The notes under the pieces are model-generated. The model was not told where the DNA came from. It did not search any database and saw only the letters and a program-made list of their open reading frames with translations. The translations under genes were made by a program, and so were the position numbers. From assembly GCA_047639315.1 (NCBI GenBank), contig JBLINQ010000009.1, positions 1 through 64,000 of the forward strand: a stretch of 64,000 nucleotides of DNA, in the 5' to 3' direction. Positions 9,277 to 17,352 of this stretch are shown piece by piece (position 1 is the first letter of the stretch; every line of letters begins with the position of its first letter). The stretch is from S139-23 sp047639315. GTDB taxonomy: Bacteria > Planctomycetota > GCA-002687715 > DRQF01.

Positions 9277-11388
9277 TTAGTTCAACTGCCTAAATTCGTG
9301 GCAATTAACCAAAGTCCAGATCAGGTCGTTCAAGGCCGACTTACTGTCTTGCGCAACGTCTTTCCTCCAAGTCACCAACTCTGATTTAGAGGGTTGGCGA
9401 TTCAGGACAAAGAGGAAGACCGTACGGATCTTCTGGTCTGTTTTCTTAGTCCGTCCGAGCAGGGTTAGGAGTATTCCGTTCTTCTTGCCGAGAAGGTTCT
9501 CTTCGATGAAACCATTCACCAAGTTAAGGACCTGAGGAACTGTTGGGCTGATAAATGCCCCATCTGGCTGGTCACGATCTGACTGACCAAACTCGCGCAA
9601 GAAATGGCCTGGTGGAGTCGGTGAAGGCAACTCCGAAGCCCGAAGCAGTTTATTGCCGAATTTTCGCCGCGAATTCATCGCGCTCGGATCGAGCCCCAGC
9701 TCTTCCAGCTCGGCGAGAACTTTAGCTTCCGCTTGCTTGTCGCCTTTGCGCCGAGCAATCATTAAGCGCCGACGTAAAGGGCGAACTTGAGATTGCATCT
9801 CACGTTGACGCTTCCTGCGCAACTGTTGAGGAGTCATCATCTGCCCGTCTTCGCCTTTCAGCTGCGACAAGATTTCCTGGCTCGACTTACCGACCAGGCT
9901 GTCATAGTTGTCGTAGACAGCCTTGGCGCGGGCTGACATCGAAGTGTTAATCGTTGAGTCGATCTTGGGAACAACCAAAGTCAGCATGGAATCCCAGATT
10001 TGCTCAGCGCTCATGCGACGGGCCAGTGGCCCAGAAAAGTGATAGCGCTGTCCTTCGCCTGGCCCGGTGTTGTTCGACTCACGCTGATAGGTTTTGGTCA
10101 GAAGGACGATCTTCTGGAATGTCTTCAGATCGTAATCGAGGTCGCGCATCACACCTTCGAGATAGGCTGATAACTCAGGATTGGCTGAGTTTGCGTCTTG
10201 CCCCATGTCGTCGATTTTCGGGACCAGCGGCATGCCCATATACTTGGCCCACATCCGGTTGACGATAACCTTGGTGAAGTAAGGGTTCTCGCGGTCAGTC
10301 ACCCAACTGGCGAATGCCTCTCGCGAACCGATTTCAGGAATGAACTTCGCTGGGACCTGACGTCTCTTTTTCTTCTGCTTGGCCATCCGCGCTGCCACTT
10401 TTTTGGGAATGGTTGGCACCTCTGGCTCGAGGTCCGCGGGTGCGCCATACATGGTCTTGGCCAAGACAAAGTCGTTGGGCTTGGCATCCTCGTAGGCATA
10501 GTCGCTCGGCAAGCGCTCAACACCGGTTCCGGTGTTCGTCAAACCAGGCTGTAGTGTGCGGCGCAGTTGCCGGCGTAATCGCTGAGCAGCCTGCTGATTT
10601 TCTTGGCCGGACATCGAGCGCGCTTGGCGCATGAGCTTCCGCCCTTCGGGTTTTGTGAAGAGTTCATTCACATATTGGATGCCACCAAAGAAGGCGGCCA
10701 TCTCGAAGAACTGACGTTGGGTCCAATCGGCAAATGGATGATTGTGGCATTGGGCGCACTCAATCCGTGTTCCCAAGAACACCCGAACGGTATTCGACAT
10801 GCTATCTAAAGGCATCCCGCGATCGCGCAAGAGATAACCAGTCGCACCGTTGCCACGTTCGTTGGCAGCGCCGGAAGCAGTAAGCATTTCACGAACCATC
10901 AGGTCGTATGGTTTGTTGGCGGCGAGAGAGTCGCGCATCCAATGCATGAATGGCTCACCGCTCACCTGTTGATTCAGGCGAGTCTTGATTCGAAGGGTAT
11001 CGGCCCAGAAATTAAAACTCTGGCTAATGTATCCTGGTGATTCGACTAACTTATCGATCAACTCCACGCGCTTGTTTGGATTCTTGGAATGTAAGAAAGC
11101 GCGGGTCTCAGCGATGTCTGGGATGCGGCCAACCGTATCCAAGTAGACGCGCCGTAGAAAAGTCGAGTCTGACGCCATGGCATTAGTCGACTGCTTATTA
11201 CGCTTCAAATCCAGCTGGATGAGCCGATCGATATTGCGGGCAATGGCGATCAAGGATCCTGGTTCTTTTTCAATTTTCTCACCGGCGAGGACGCCGTCCG
11301 AGACTTGACTGCAAACCGCAATGCCGAAACACATCAATATTGCAGAGAAAAATAGCTTGGTGCAAAATCCACGATTTGATCTGGTCAT
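9277..11388 (-). CDS. DUF1549/DUF1553 (PSD1) domain protein
   Basis: 703 residues, first gene of the three-gene operon. An N-terminal hydrophobic segment (about 11-28) serves as signal peptide or anchor. The DUF1549 part includes FLRRVYLDTVGRIPDIAETR and NFWADTLRIKTRLNQQ. VRVFLGTRIECAQCHNHPF holds a CxxCH motif (Cys211-His215) that could bind c-type heme. The DUF1553 part includes NPYFTKVIVNRMWAKYMGMP, LSAYLEGVMRDLDYDLK and ARRMSAEQIWDSMLTLV, then VPQVLNLVNGFIEENLL near the end. About 140 residues between these C-terminal parts are basic and helical. The family is typical of Planctomycetota and Verrucomicrobiota and is probably periplasmic. Its biochemical role is unknown. Confidence 0.93.
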   Translation of the reverse strand: MTRSNRGFCTKLFFSAILMCFGIAVCSQVSDGVLAGEKIEKEPGSLIAIARNIDRLIQLDLKRNKQSTNAMASDSTFLRRVYLDTVGRIPDIAETRAFLHSKNPNKRVELIDKLVESPGYISQSFNFWADTLRIKTRLNQQVSGEPFMHWMRDSLAANKPYDLMVREMLTASGAANERGNGATGYLLRDRGMPLDSMSNTVRVFLGTRIECAQCHNHPFADWTQRQFFEMAAFFGGIQYVNELFTKPEGRKLMRQARSMSGQENQQAAQRLRRQLRRTLQPGLTNTGTGVERLPSDYAYEDAKPNDFVLAKTMYGAPADLEPEVPTIPKKVAARMAKQKKKRRQVPAKFIPEIGSREAFASWVTDRENPYFTKVIVNRMWAKYMGMPLVPKIDDMGQDANSANPELSAYLEGVMRDLDYDLKTFQKIVLLTKTYQRESNNTGPGEGQRYHFSGPLARRMSAEQIWDSMLTLVVPKIDSTINTSMSARAKAVYDNYDSLVGKSSQEILSQLKGEDGQMMTPQQLRRKRQREMQSQVRPLRRRLMIARRKGDKQAEAKVLAELEELGLDPSAMNSRRKFGNKLLRASELPSPTPPGHFLREFGQSDRDQPDGAFISPTVPQVLNLVNGFIEENLLGKKNGILLTLLGRTKKTDQKIRTVFLFVLNRQPSKSELVTWRKDVAQDSKSALNDLIWTLVNCHEFRQLN

Positions 11389-11605
11389 AGCTTTACCTAA
11401 ATCATGTCCGACTCGGATGCCAAGGGCTGAGGCCTTGGCGACTCAAATTGAAACACGGCAAGAACCGGAATGTTCCTCAATTTTGCCGTCAAGAATTCAC
11501 GGTCACAGGGAGCCACAAGGATACCACGTAGTGAGCAGGCTCTAAGCACCCCGATACATTTGTACCTTATGGCGACTCAGGGGCCTTATTGGGCGAAGAT
11601 ACGGT
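11389..11605. other. 217-bp gap between the DUF1549 operon and the kinase pseudogene
   Basis: Divergent upstream region that should carry the promoter of the DUF1549-DUF1501-PSCyt1 operon. I see no confident promoter, operator or RNA structure in it. Confidence 0.4.
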
Positions 11606-11866
11606 GTGAGCTCAGCAAACGACAATTCCGCTTTCGACCGCTACCTGGATGCCGTTCTTACCGGAAAAATGCCGTCTCCAGACAAATTTCGGCAGAGCGA
11701 AGGGATCCCTGAAGGAGAATTAGACGGGGCCTGCCTTCGACCGCACTTAAATGCTCATCGGCGACGCAGAAACGGCCTCCTTCATCGCCATTCCTGGGGC
11801 TGAAGGCTTAGATCGCGAGGCGATCAGCGATTTTCGGCTGATTCGCGAACTCGGTCTCGGCGGCAT

Positions 11867-11874
11867 GGGGGGGG
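11867..11874 (+). repeat. 8-G homopolymer run at a frame change
   Basis: The run sits in the kinase glycine-rich loop. Removing two Gs restores a normal loop reading GLGGMGGVYLAG, so slippage here is the likely frameshift. It could also be a sequencing length error or a phase-variable tract, but the other lesions in the gene make those less likely. Confidence 0.6.
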
Positions 11875-12854
11875 CGTCTACTTGGCCGGACAAATGGCTC
11901 CTGGCTGGCTGGTTGTCCTCAAAGTCCTGCCCGTAACGTTCGCCAATACTCCGACGGCTTTGGAGAGATTTCGGCGTGAAGCGAGAGCAGCAGGAAAACT
12001 GCGCCACGAGCACGTCGTGCGCCTTTTGGCATTTGGGCGGGCCGATGGCATCCAGTTCATTGCCATGGACTTTGTTGCCGGTCAGTCCATTCACTCACTC
12101 CTGGCCAATGCGCCAGCTGCCGAGATCAAGCTGAGCATTCCCAATGTATTGCGCTGGGGCATCGAATTGTCCGGTGCACTCCAAGCTGCTCATGATCAAG
12201 GAATTGTTCATCGCGATGTGAAACCTGGGAAGGTGGTCATTGATGCCAAGGATCGCGCCCTCTTGCTCGATTTCGGCTTGGCCAAGGAACGAGATTCCCT
12301 CGGGGTCAAGAGCTATGAGCAGGAACGCCGCCTCGTCCCGATACCAACCCAAGAGTGATACCTGCGATCTTGCCGGGGTCACGATGTTGGCGCGTCATGG
12401 AGGATCGTGCTCCGCTCCAGGCCGAGACCTGATAAAAGCGAGAAAAGACGAGCCTCATCTTTCTGATGGGAGTCTGGCCAAGGTTTGGCGATCGGGCGGT
12501 TGGCTAGATCTGAAGGTACCTCTCGGTGCTGAGTTCGTACCTACGACAACCCCCCTCCCAATCAGTCCACGTGTCAAGATAGGCACGAACCCTCTCGTCG
12601 AGCACCTCATTGAAGCTAGTGAATACACGGTCGCCTTAGGCAAAGAGGGATATGAGGATGTCCGCCTGTCATTCCACGTCGACTACTTGGAAGATCCCTA
12701 TCATCATCATGTCCATGCTGACATGAGCTTGAAGCTGTGGCAGAGGCGGACAACAGAAAAGGGCTTCGTCCGCGTCTGCGGGGAAGTCGACGAAGAAGAC
12801 CAATGTGTGCCTTTCGCTTTGATGAAACACGAAGTGACCAACGAACAATACTTG

Positions 12855-12899
12855 GACTTTGTCAACGATGCGGCGACTCGCCGCATCGTTGACAAAGTC
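12855..12899. repeat. perfect 22-bp inverted repeat with a 1-nt centre
   Basis: The left arm (12855-12876) and the right arm (12878-12899) are exact reverse complements around one C at 12877. The left arm encodes the family-typical DFVNDAATR of the FGE domain. The right arm is just its complement and leads into a stop, so it is the arm that looks copied. It lies exactly where the FGE reading frame changes. There is no T-run, so it is not a standard terminator. Confidence 0.9.
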
Positions 12900-13396
12900 T
12901 GACTCGCTTCGTTCCACGAACCTCTCAAGGTAAAGGCCTTTGGCCCGGAAACCCGAATTCGGGCTACACGCTGCCAACCAAACAAGAAGCGAATCTGCCC
13001 GTCACTTCTATCTCGCAGACCGATGCGATCGAATTCGCCAAGTGGAGAACGGAGAGATCTGACCGTGGCGGCGCCTACGGCCGCCACAAACGCTCCGAGT
13101 GGCTCAGAAGCGCACTTGGCGGTGAGACACGCATTTTCTCCTTTGGCAATTACTTTGGCCAAAATTGGGTCCACAGCCGAATCGCACTCGACAAGATTGA
13201 CCCTGCCCCAGTCATGAGCTTAGAACGTGACGAGTCGATTTTTGGTGCCCTCGACATGAGCGGCGGCGTGTCCGAGTGGATCGAGAGTGAGGACGTCCAG
13301 CTCCTTTCGCCAATAGATGGAGAAAGCCCTTTTTTTGGGTTGGTAAAGGCTGGCTGCCTCAAACAACACCTCGATCAATATAACATATCGCCCTAA

Positions 13397-13689
13397 AGAC
13401 TCGCCGTCATCGTCGCCTCAAAACCCTGCCAGCGAGTGGACAGACTGGTACACAAGGATTTGTGACTGACAACTTGATCAGTCCACGCGCGAATCATTCA
13501 TTCCGAGACACAGAATTTGACTGTCCCAAGACCCTGACGGGGGCTCATTATCGCTCTGAATCGCAATTTGGGCCGTATTTTCCCAGTCGCGAGAATATTT
13601 GGCGACGAACACCAATCATGTTGCGGCGCGTCAAGGGAAATGTCGGTAGACTGCTCTCATCGGCAGAATCAGGACAAAAGGGGAAAAAA
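13397..13689. other. 293-bp spacer upstream of the carboxypeptidase-regulatory-like gene
   Basis: The frame of the next gene stays open back to 13462, but the extra residues look like random sequence and precede a clear signal anchor, so they are treated as non-coding. Worn remnants of the FGE C-terminus may extend into the first part. No other element seen. Confidence 0.4.
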
Positions 13690-16419
13690 ATGAATCGCAA
13701 CGGTCTAGTCATATTGCTCGCTTTAGTCTTGGTTGGCGCATGCGGATACGCCTTCTTTGTCATGTCCCAAGACACAGAAATTGACAACATCAACGACGAT
13801 TCAGCTTCGACCGAAATCGGAGATGGTATGGCGAACGGGCCGCGAACTTCGGTCGGTCGTAGCAGCCCAAATACGCCGCGCGACATGACTCCCGAAGACA
13901 ACGCGTCCACCGACAAAGAGGACGCCCAAGAAGGCCTCGCCATGATCATCGGCCGAGCTGTCAAGCAAAGAGACAAGACGCCGATGCCATCCCTGGAAGT
14001 ATTGATCACAACCATCGTCGGAGCTCCCGTCGCCAACTCCCAGACCGAGGAAGACGGGACCTTCAAGGTCAAGAATCTACCCCTCGATATTGAGCTCTCG
14101 TTTAAAATCATTGGCAATGGCTTCGCATCAAAAGCGCAGCCAGGGATTTTCTTGGTCACTGACCAAGAGCTCGACCTAGGTGACATCGAACTACTCCCCT
14201 CGACCGCCATCATGGGCAAAGTCACTTCTGGTGGAAAGAACCTTGCCAAGGCACACGTCGCCCTTCTCCCCAACGTTTCGATTAACTTTGCCAACCTCGA
14301 TGTTGTCGCGATTCTACGCAACATGACACGGGATGATGATCCTCTTGGTTTGACGATGACCGACGACTCCGGAAATTTCATCTTTGAGAACATTGTTCCA
14401 GGCGAATACGCCGTGGCAGTGACCGCCGATGGCAAAGAATTTAAGCACTCGGAAAAGATCACAGTCCAAGAAGGTGCGGCTATGAAGAAGCTGGTCATCG
14501 ACTTGCTACCGGGCTGCACAATCAAAGGCACCATCAAAGACGAAAATGGCATTCCTATCCCGGATGCTCTGATCGCTGTTCTGCGAGATTCCCGCGGTGG
14601 TATGCCAACCGTATTCAAGACGCTCAAAACCCGCAGCGATGGCAACGGGAGATTCGAATTCACTCAACTCGGCAAGTCACGCTACAACTACATGATTCGT
14701 GCAGTTGGTTTCGCATCGATTGGCGAGGATTTCAATGTTGAAGAAAAAGACAACAAAGACCTCGAAATCGTCATGAAGAAGGGCATCATCATCAGGGGTA
14801 AAGTGACCTTAGAGGGCACTGGTGAACCGATTGCTGGGGCCGAGGTCATCACCTTCGAAAACAATGCTCCTATGTCAACGGAATCGATTTCAGACGCAGA
14901 TGGCAACTACGAGCTCAAAGATATCACCCCCGAAGGTCGACTGATGTTGATCGTGCAACACAATGACTACAAGTTAGTCATCCCCAAGAAAACTGGCAGA
15001 GACTTCATGCCATTTGCCGCCATACAAATAAAGGTCACGGGCGATGAAGGTCCGGTCATCACCAAGGACATCACCATGACCGGTGGTGGCACCGTAAAGG
15101 GCCAAGTCATTGACCAAGATTCAGGCAAGGGAATCGCAAATGCCAAAGTTACCGTGACTGCAGCCGAGAGCATGGGCACCTTCTCTTCCGGCGGTGGTGC
15201 AACAGCCATGACCGATGCCATGGGCAACTACTCCATCGATGGAGTCAAACCAGGCAAGTTTTCGGTCCAAGCTAAAGCGGCGGGCTACTACTCCGAGAAG
15301 GCGCCGTTGATGAGCGGCATCTTTGGTGCCCGCATGGGCGGCTTGATGGGCAACGACGAAGACCAAGAAGACCCTCTTGCCAGCTTGCCGATTCTCGCCA
15401 ATGGAGCGACTCTGACCGGCCAAAACGTCACCCTCATTGCCGGTGTAACCGTGAAAGGACAGACGTTCGACACCAAGGGTAAGCCCCTGGCTGGCGCGAC
15501 CGTCGAATGGTCTCAGACAGACACTGGTGACAACGAATCCTTGCAGGCCGCGATGATGCTGCGCGCCATGGCTGCTGCCCAAGAGAAAGCGATCGTCAGT
15601 GACAAGGAAGGGAATTTTGTCATCAAAGGCATTAAGCGTGATGTCGGCATTGAAGTCAAGGCCACTCATCCAAGTTACGGCGGCGGCGCCAAAGTTGAAC
15701 TTGTTGCCGCCGTCGTTGGCAAAAAAGATGTCCTTCTGACGCTCCAACCAGGCATCCGTCTCTATGGCCAAGTCACAGGGCCCAAGGGACCTGCCGCAAA
15801 CTTGGAAGTCAGCATCCGAAGCATGGACCGAAACCGCGGCATGATGGAAATGATGTCGAATGGGGGCCAGCCCAAGACGGCCGTCACGAACAGCTCCGGT
15901 AGGTATTCAGCTGAGGGTTTGGCAGGCGGCAAGTATCAGATCAACGTCGACAGCGAAGACGGTTATGAAGTTGAAGGCGGCAATTGGAAGACCATCGAGT
16001 TGGTTGCTGGCCGCGACAAGGAATACGATATTGTTCTGAAGACTGTTGCCGTGGTCAAAGGTGTGGTCGTAGACACGGCAGGCAAGCCAGTAAGGAATGT
16101 TCAGCTGCAAATGACGCCAGAAGACGTTGATCCCAAAAGCAACGAACGCTGGCGCCACATGAAGTGGGGCAACAGCAATCGCAGCGGTGAATTCACGATC
16201 AGAAAAGCCGTTGAAGGCGTTACCTACAAGATCCGCGCGACTTACAACCTACCGCAAGAGACGGAAGAACTGGAATCGATCGTCTCGATGGTTGATCCGA
16301 GCGAAGAGGATGAGGAAGGCACAACTGACACCGTAACTTGGACCACGTTGGTTGGTGTCAAAGCGGGCGATTTGGAAGTTCGGATCGTGCTCGACATGAC
16401 CGGCCTCAAGAAGAAATAG
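13690..16419 (+). CDS. membrane-anchored protein with carboxypeptidase-regulatory-like repeats
   Basis: About 909 residues. The N-terminus MNRNGLVILLALVLVGACGY is a signal anchor or possible lipoprotein signal. A Ser/Asp/Thr-rich linker follows, then at least seven repeated beta-sandwich units of the carboxypeptidase-regulatory-like type. Each begins with a phrase such as IKGTIKDENGIPIPDALIAV, VKGQVIDQDSGKGIANAKV or VKGQTFDTKGKPLAGATVEW and contains a DGNYELKDI or AMGNYSIDGV turn. The start was chosen at the ATG after AAAAGGGGAAAA. No catalytic site is visible; it is probably a cell-envelope structural or adhesive protein. A T-rich hairpin terminator follows. Confidence 0.82.
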   Translation: MNRNGLVILLALVLVGACGYAFFVMSQDTEIDNINDDSASTEIGDGMANGPRTSVGRSSPNTPRDMTPEDNASTDKEDAQEGLAMIIGRAVKQRDKTPMPSLEVLITTIVGAPVANSQTEEDGTFKVKNLPLDIELSFKIIGNGFASKAQPGIFLVTDQELDLGDIELLPSTAIMGKVTSGGKNLAKAHVALLPNVSINFANLDVVAILRNMTRDDDPLGLTMTDDSGNFIFENIVPGEYAVAVTADGKEFKHSEKITVQEGAAMKKLVIDLLPGCTIKGTIKDENGIPIPDALIAVLRDSRGGMPTVFKTLKTRSDGNGRFEFTQLGKSRYNYMIRAVGFASIGEDFNVEEKDNKDLEIVMKKGIIIRGKVTLEGTGEPIAGAEVITFENNAPMSTESISDADGNYELKDITPEGRLMLIVQHNDYKLVIPKKTGRDFMPFAAIQIKVTGDEGPVITKDITMTGGGTVKGQVIDQDSGKGIANAKVTVTAAESMGTFSSGGGATAMTDAMGNYSIDGVKPGKFSVQAKAAGYYSEKAPLMSGIFGARMGGLMGNDEDQEDPLASLPILANGATLTGQNVTLIAGVTVKGQTFDTKGKPLAGATVEWSQTDTGDNESLQAAMMLRAMAAAQEKAIVSDKEGNFVIKGIKRDVGIEVKATHPSYGGGAKVELVAAVVGKKDVLLTLQPGIRLYGQVTGPKGPAANLEVSIRSMDRNRGMMEMMSNGGQPKTAVTNSSGRYSAEGLAGGKYQINVDSEDGYEVEGGNWKTIELVAGRDKEYDIVLKTVAVVKGVVVDTAGKPVRNVQLQMTPEDVDPKSNERWRHMKWGNSNRSGEFTIRKAVEGVTYKIRATYNLPQETEELESIVSMVDPSEEDEEGTTDTVTWTTLVGVKAGDLEVRIVLDMTGLKKK

Positions 16420-16442
16420 CGTCGAATCTGATGGATCGAATT

Positions 16443-16478
16443 CCAACGATGAGCTCCATGTTCGTCGTTGGTTTTTTT
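16443..16478 (+). terminator. rho-independent terminator
   Basis: CCAACGA and TCGTTGG arms enclose a loop of about 15 nt, followed directly by seven Ts. It closes the carboxypeptidase-regulatory-like gene, ahead of the convergent radical SAM gene. Confidence 0.8.
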
Positions 16479-16491
16479 GTGCCGTGATTGT

Positions 16492-17337
16492 TCAGGGAGA
16501 TACCCGGACGGTGAGCCCTAAGCCGCGAATTCGATCGCCCAATTTTTCCATCCACGGGGAATCCAGTTGGGTGAGATTCGTGGCTTCTGGCAGCATGGGC
16601 GGTCGCGCCATGCCGTAGAGCAACACGCCCTTGATCGGCACTTTGTCGGCTTGCAGGCCATTCAAGACTCGCAAGTAGTCGTCGACGTCTTCAGCAGAAG
16701 GAGCCTCCCCTTCGACACCGTACATGCACGTTTGAATCCAAGTGGGTGCAAGGGAAGTGGCGACACGTAAGTTCTCGAGATGGCTCGCCAAACTCGTCGC
16801 GACATCATTTGTGGCTCGCATCGCCGCGTCACTCCCGCGATCCAATTTGAACCAAATCTCGCCACCGAGTTTGGCCAGAGATTTCAAACCATGTTGAATC
16901 TGGGCTTTCTTAACCAGCGAACCGTTCGTGATGAGCACGAGCTTGATCTTGTCGATCAATTCGAACTTATTCATCGCCGCCCCAACGGCATCCATGGCGA
17001 CCAAGAAATCAGGAGAACTCGTGGATTCTCCGTCGCCAGAAAATGCGATGTCTTTGAGGACCCGGGAACCTTCCGGAGCATGGCGCTCCAGAAAATCACC
17101 GTGGACAAGGGCATCCAAAAGCGAATCGAGTTCTGCGCTGAGTTGATCTAAGTCGATCGCAGGTCCAGCCCCACGGGTCAGACCAGGGACCTGACAATAG
17201 ACACAACGCCAATTGCATGCCTTGTTCGGATTCAAGTTGATACCGACAGAGACCCCTTGGGCCCGTCGTGAAACAACGGGATAAACATACTTCAGGCCGA
17301 AGTGGTCACGGTCGTGGTCGGTGGTCGTCAGGCTCAT
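16492..17337 (-). CDS. radical SAM protein
   Basis: 281 residues. KACNWRCVYCQVP holds the CxxxCxxC motif that binds the [4Fe-4S] cluster and S-adenosylmethionine. VGINLNPNKACNWRCVYCQ, IAFSGDGESTSSPDF and LVLITNGSLVKKA follow the normal order of the radical SAM TIM-barrel strands, so the enzyme should make the 5'-deoxyadenosyl radical. The layout is most like the COG0731 group. There is no SPASM or second cluster domain. It lies 15 bp downstream of the AsmA-like gene on the same strand and may be co-transcribed. The substrate is not known. Confidence 0.85.
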   Translation of the reverse strand: MSLTTTDHDRDHFGLKYVYPVVSRRAQGVSVGINLNPNKACNWRCVYCQVPGLTRGAGPAIDLDQLSAELDSLLDALVHGDFLERHAPEGSRVLKDIAFSGDGESTSSPDFLVAMDAVGAAMNKFELIDKIKLVLITNGSLVKKAQIQHGLKSLAKLGGEIWFKLDRGSDAAMRATNDVATSLASHLENLRVATSLAPTWIQTCMYGVEGEAPSAEDVDDYLRVLNGLQADKVPIKGVLLYGMARPPMLPEATNLTQLDSPWMEKLGDRIRGLGLTVRVSP

Positions 17338-17352
17338 GGTCTTTGGAACGGA

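Larger units (their letters stand above)
11606..13396 (+). pseudogene. decayed Ser/Thr kinase-PEGA-FGE (sulfatase-modifying factor) gene
   Basis: Pieces of one long gene lie in order but in alternating frames. An N-terminal part with FDRYLDAVLTGKMPSPD is in the frame of a GTG at 11606. DFRLIRELGLGGMG, the kinase glycine loop, is in a second frame. After an 8-G run at 11867-11874, YLAGQMAPGWLVVLKVLP through IVHRDVKPGKVVI and LLLDFGLAKERD is back in the first frame and stops at 12358. The kinase C-lobe (APE motif onward) is missing. The invariant catalytic-loop Asn is Lys (HRDVKPGK). A PEGA-like segment (TVALGKEGYEDVRLSF) and the start of an FGE domain (MKHEVTNEQYLDFVND) follow in the second frame. 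The rest of FGE (SISQTDAIEFAKWRTE, GALDMSGGVSEW) resumes in the first frame after a perfect palindrome. Several independent lesions argue for real decay rather than one sequencing error. Confidence 0.85.
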
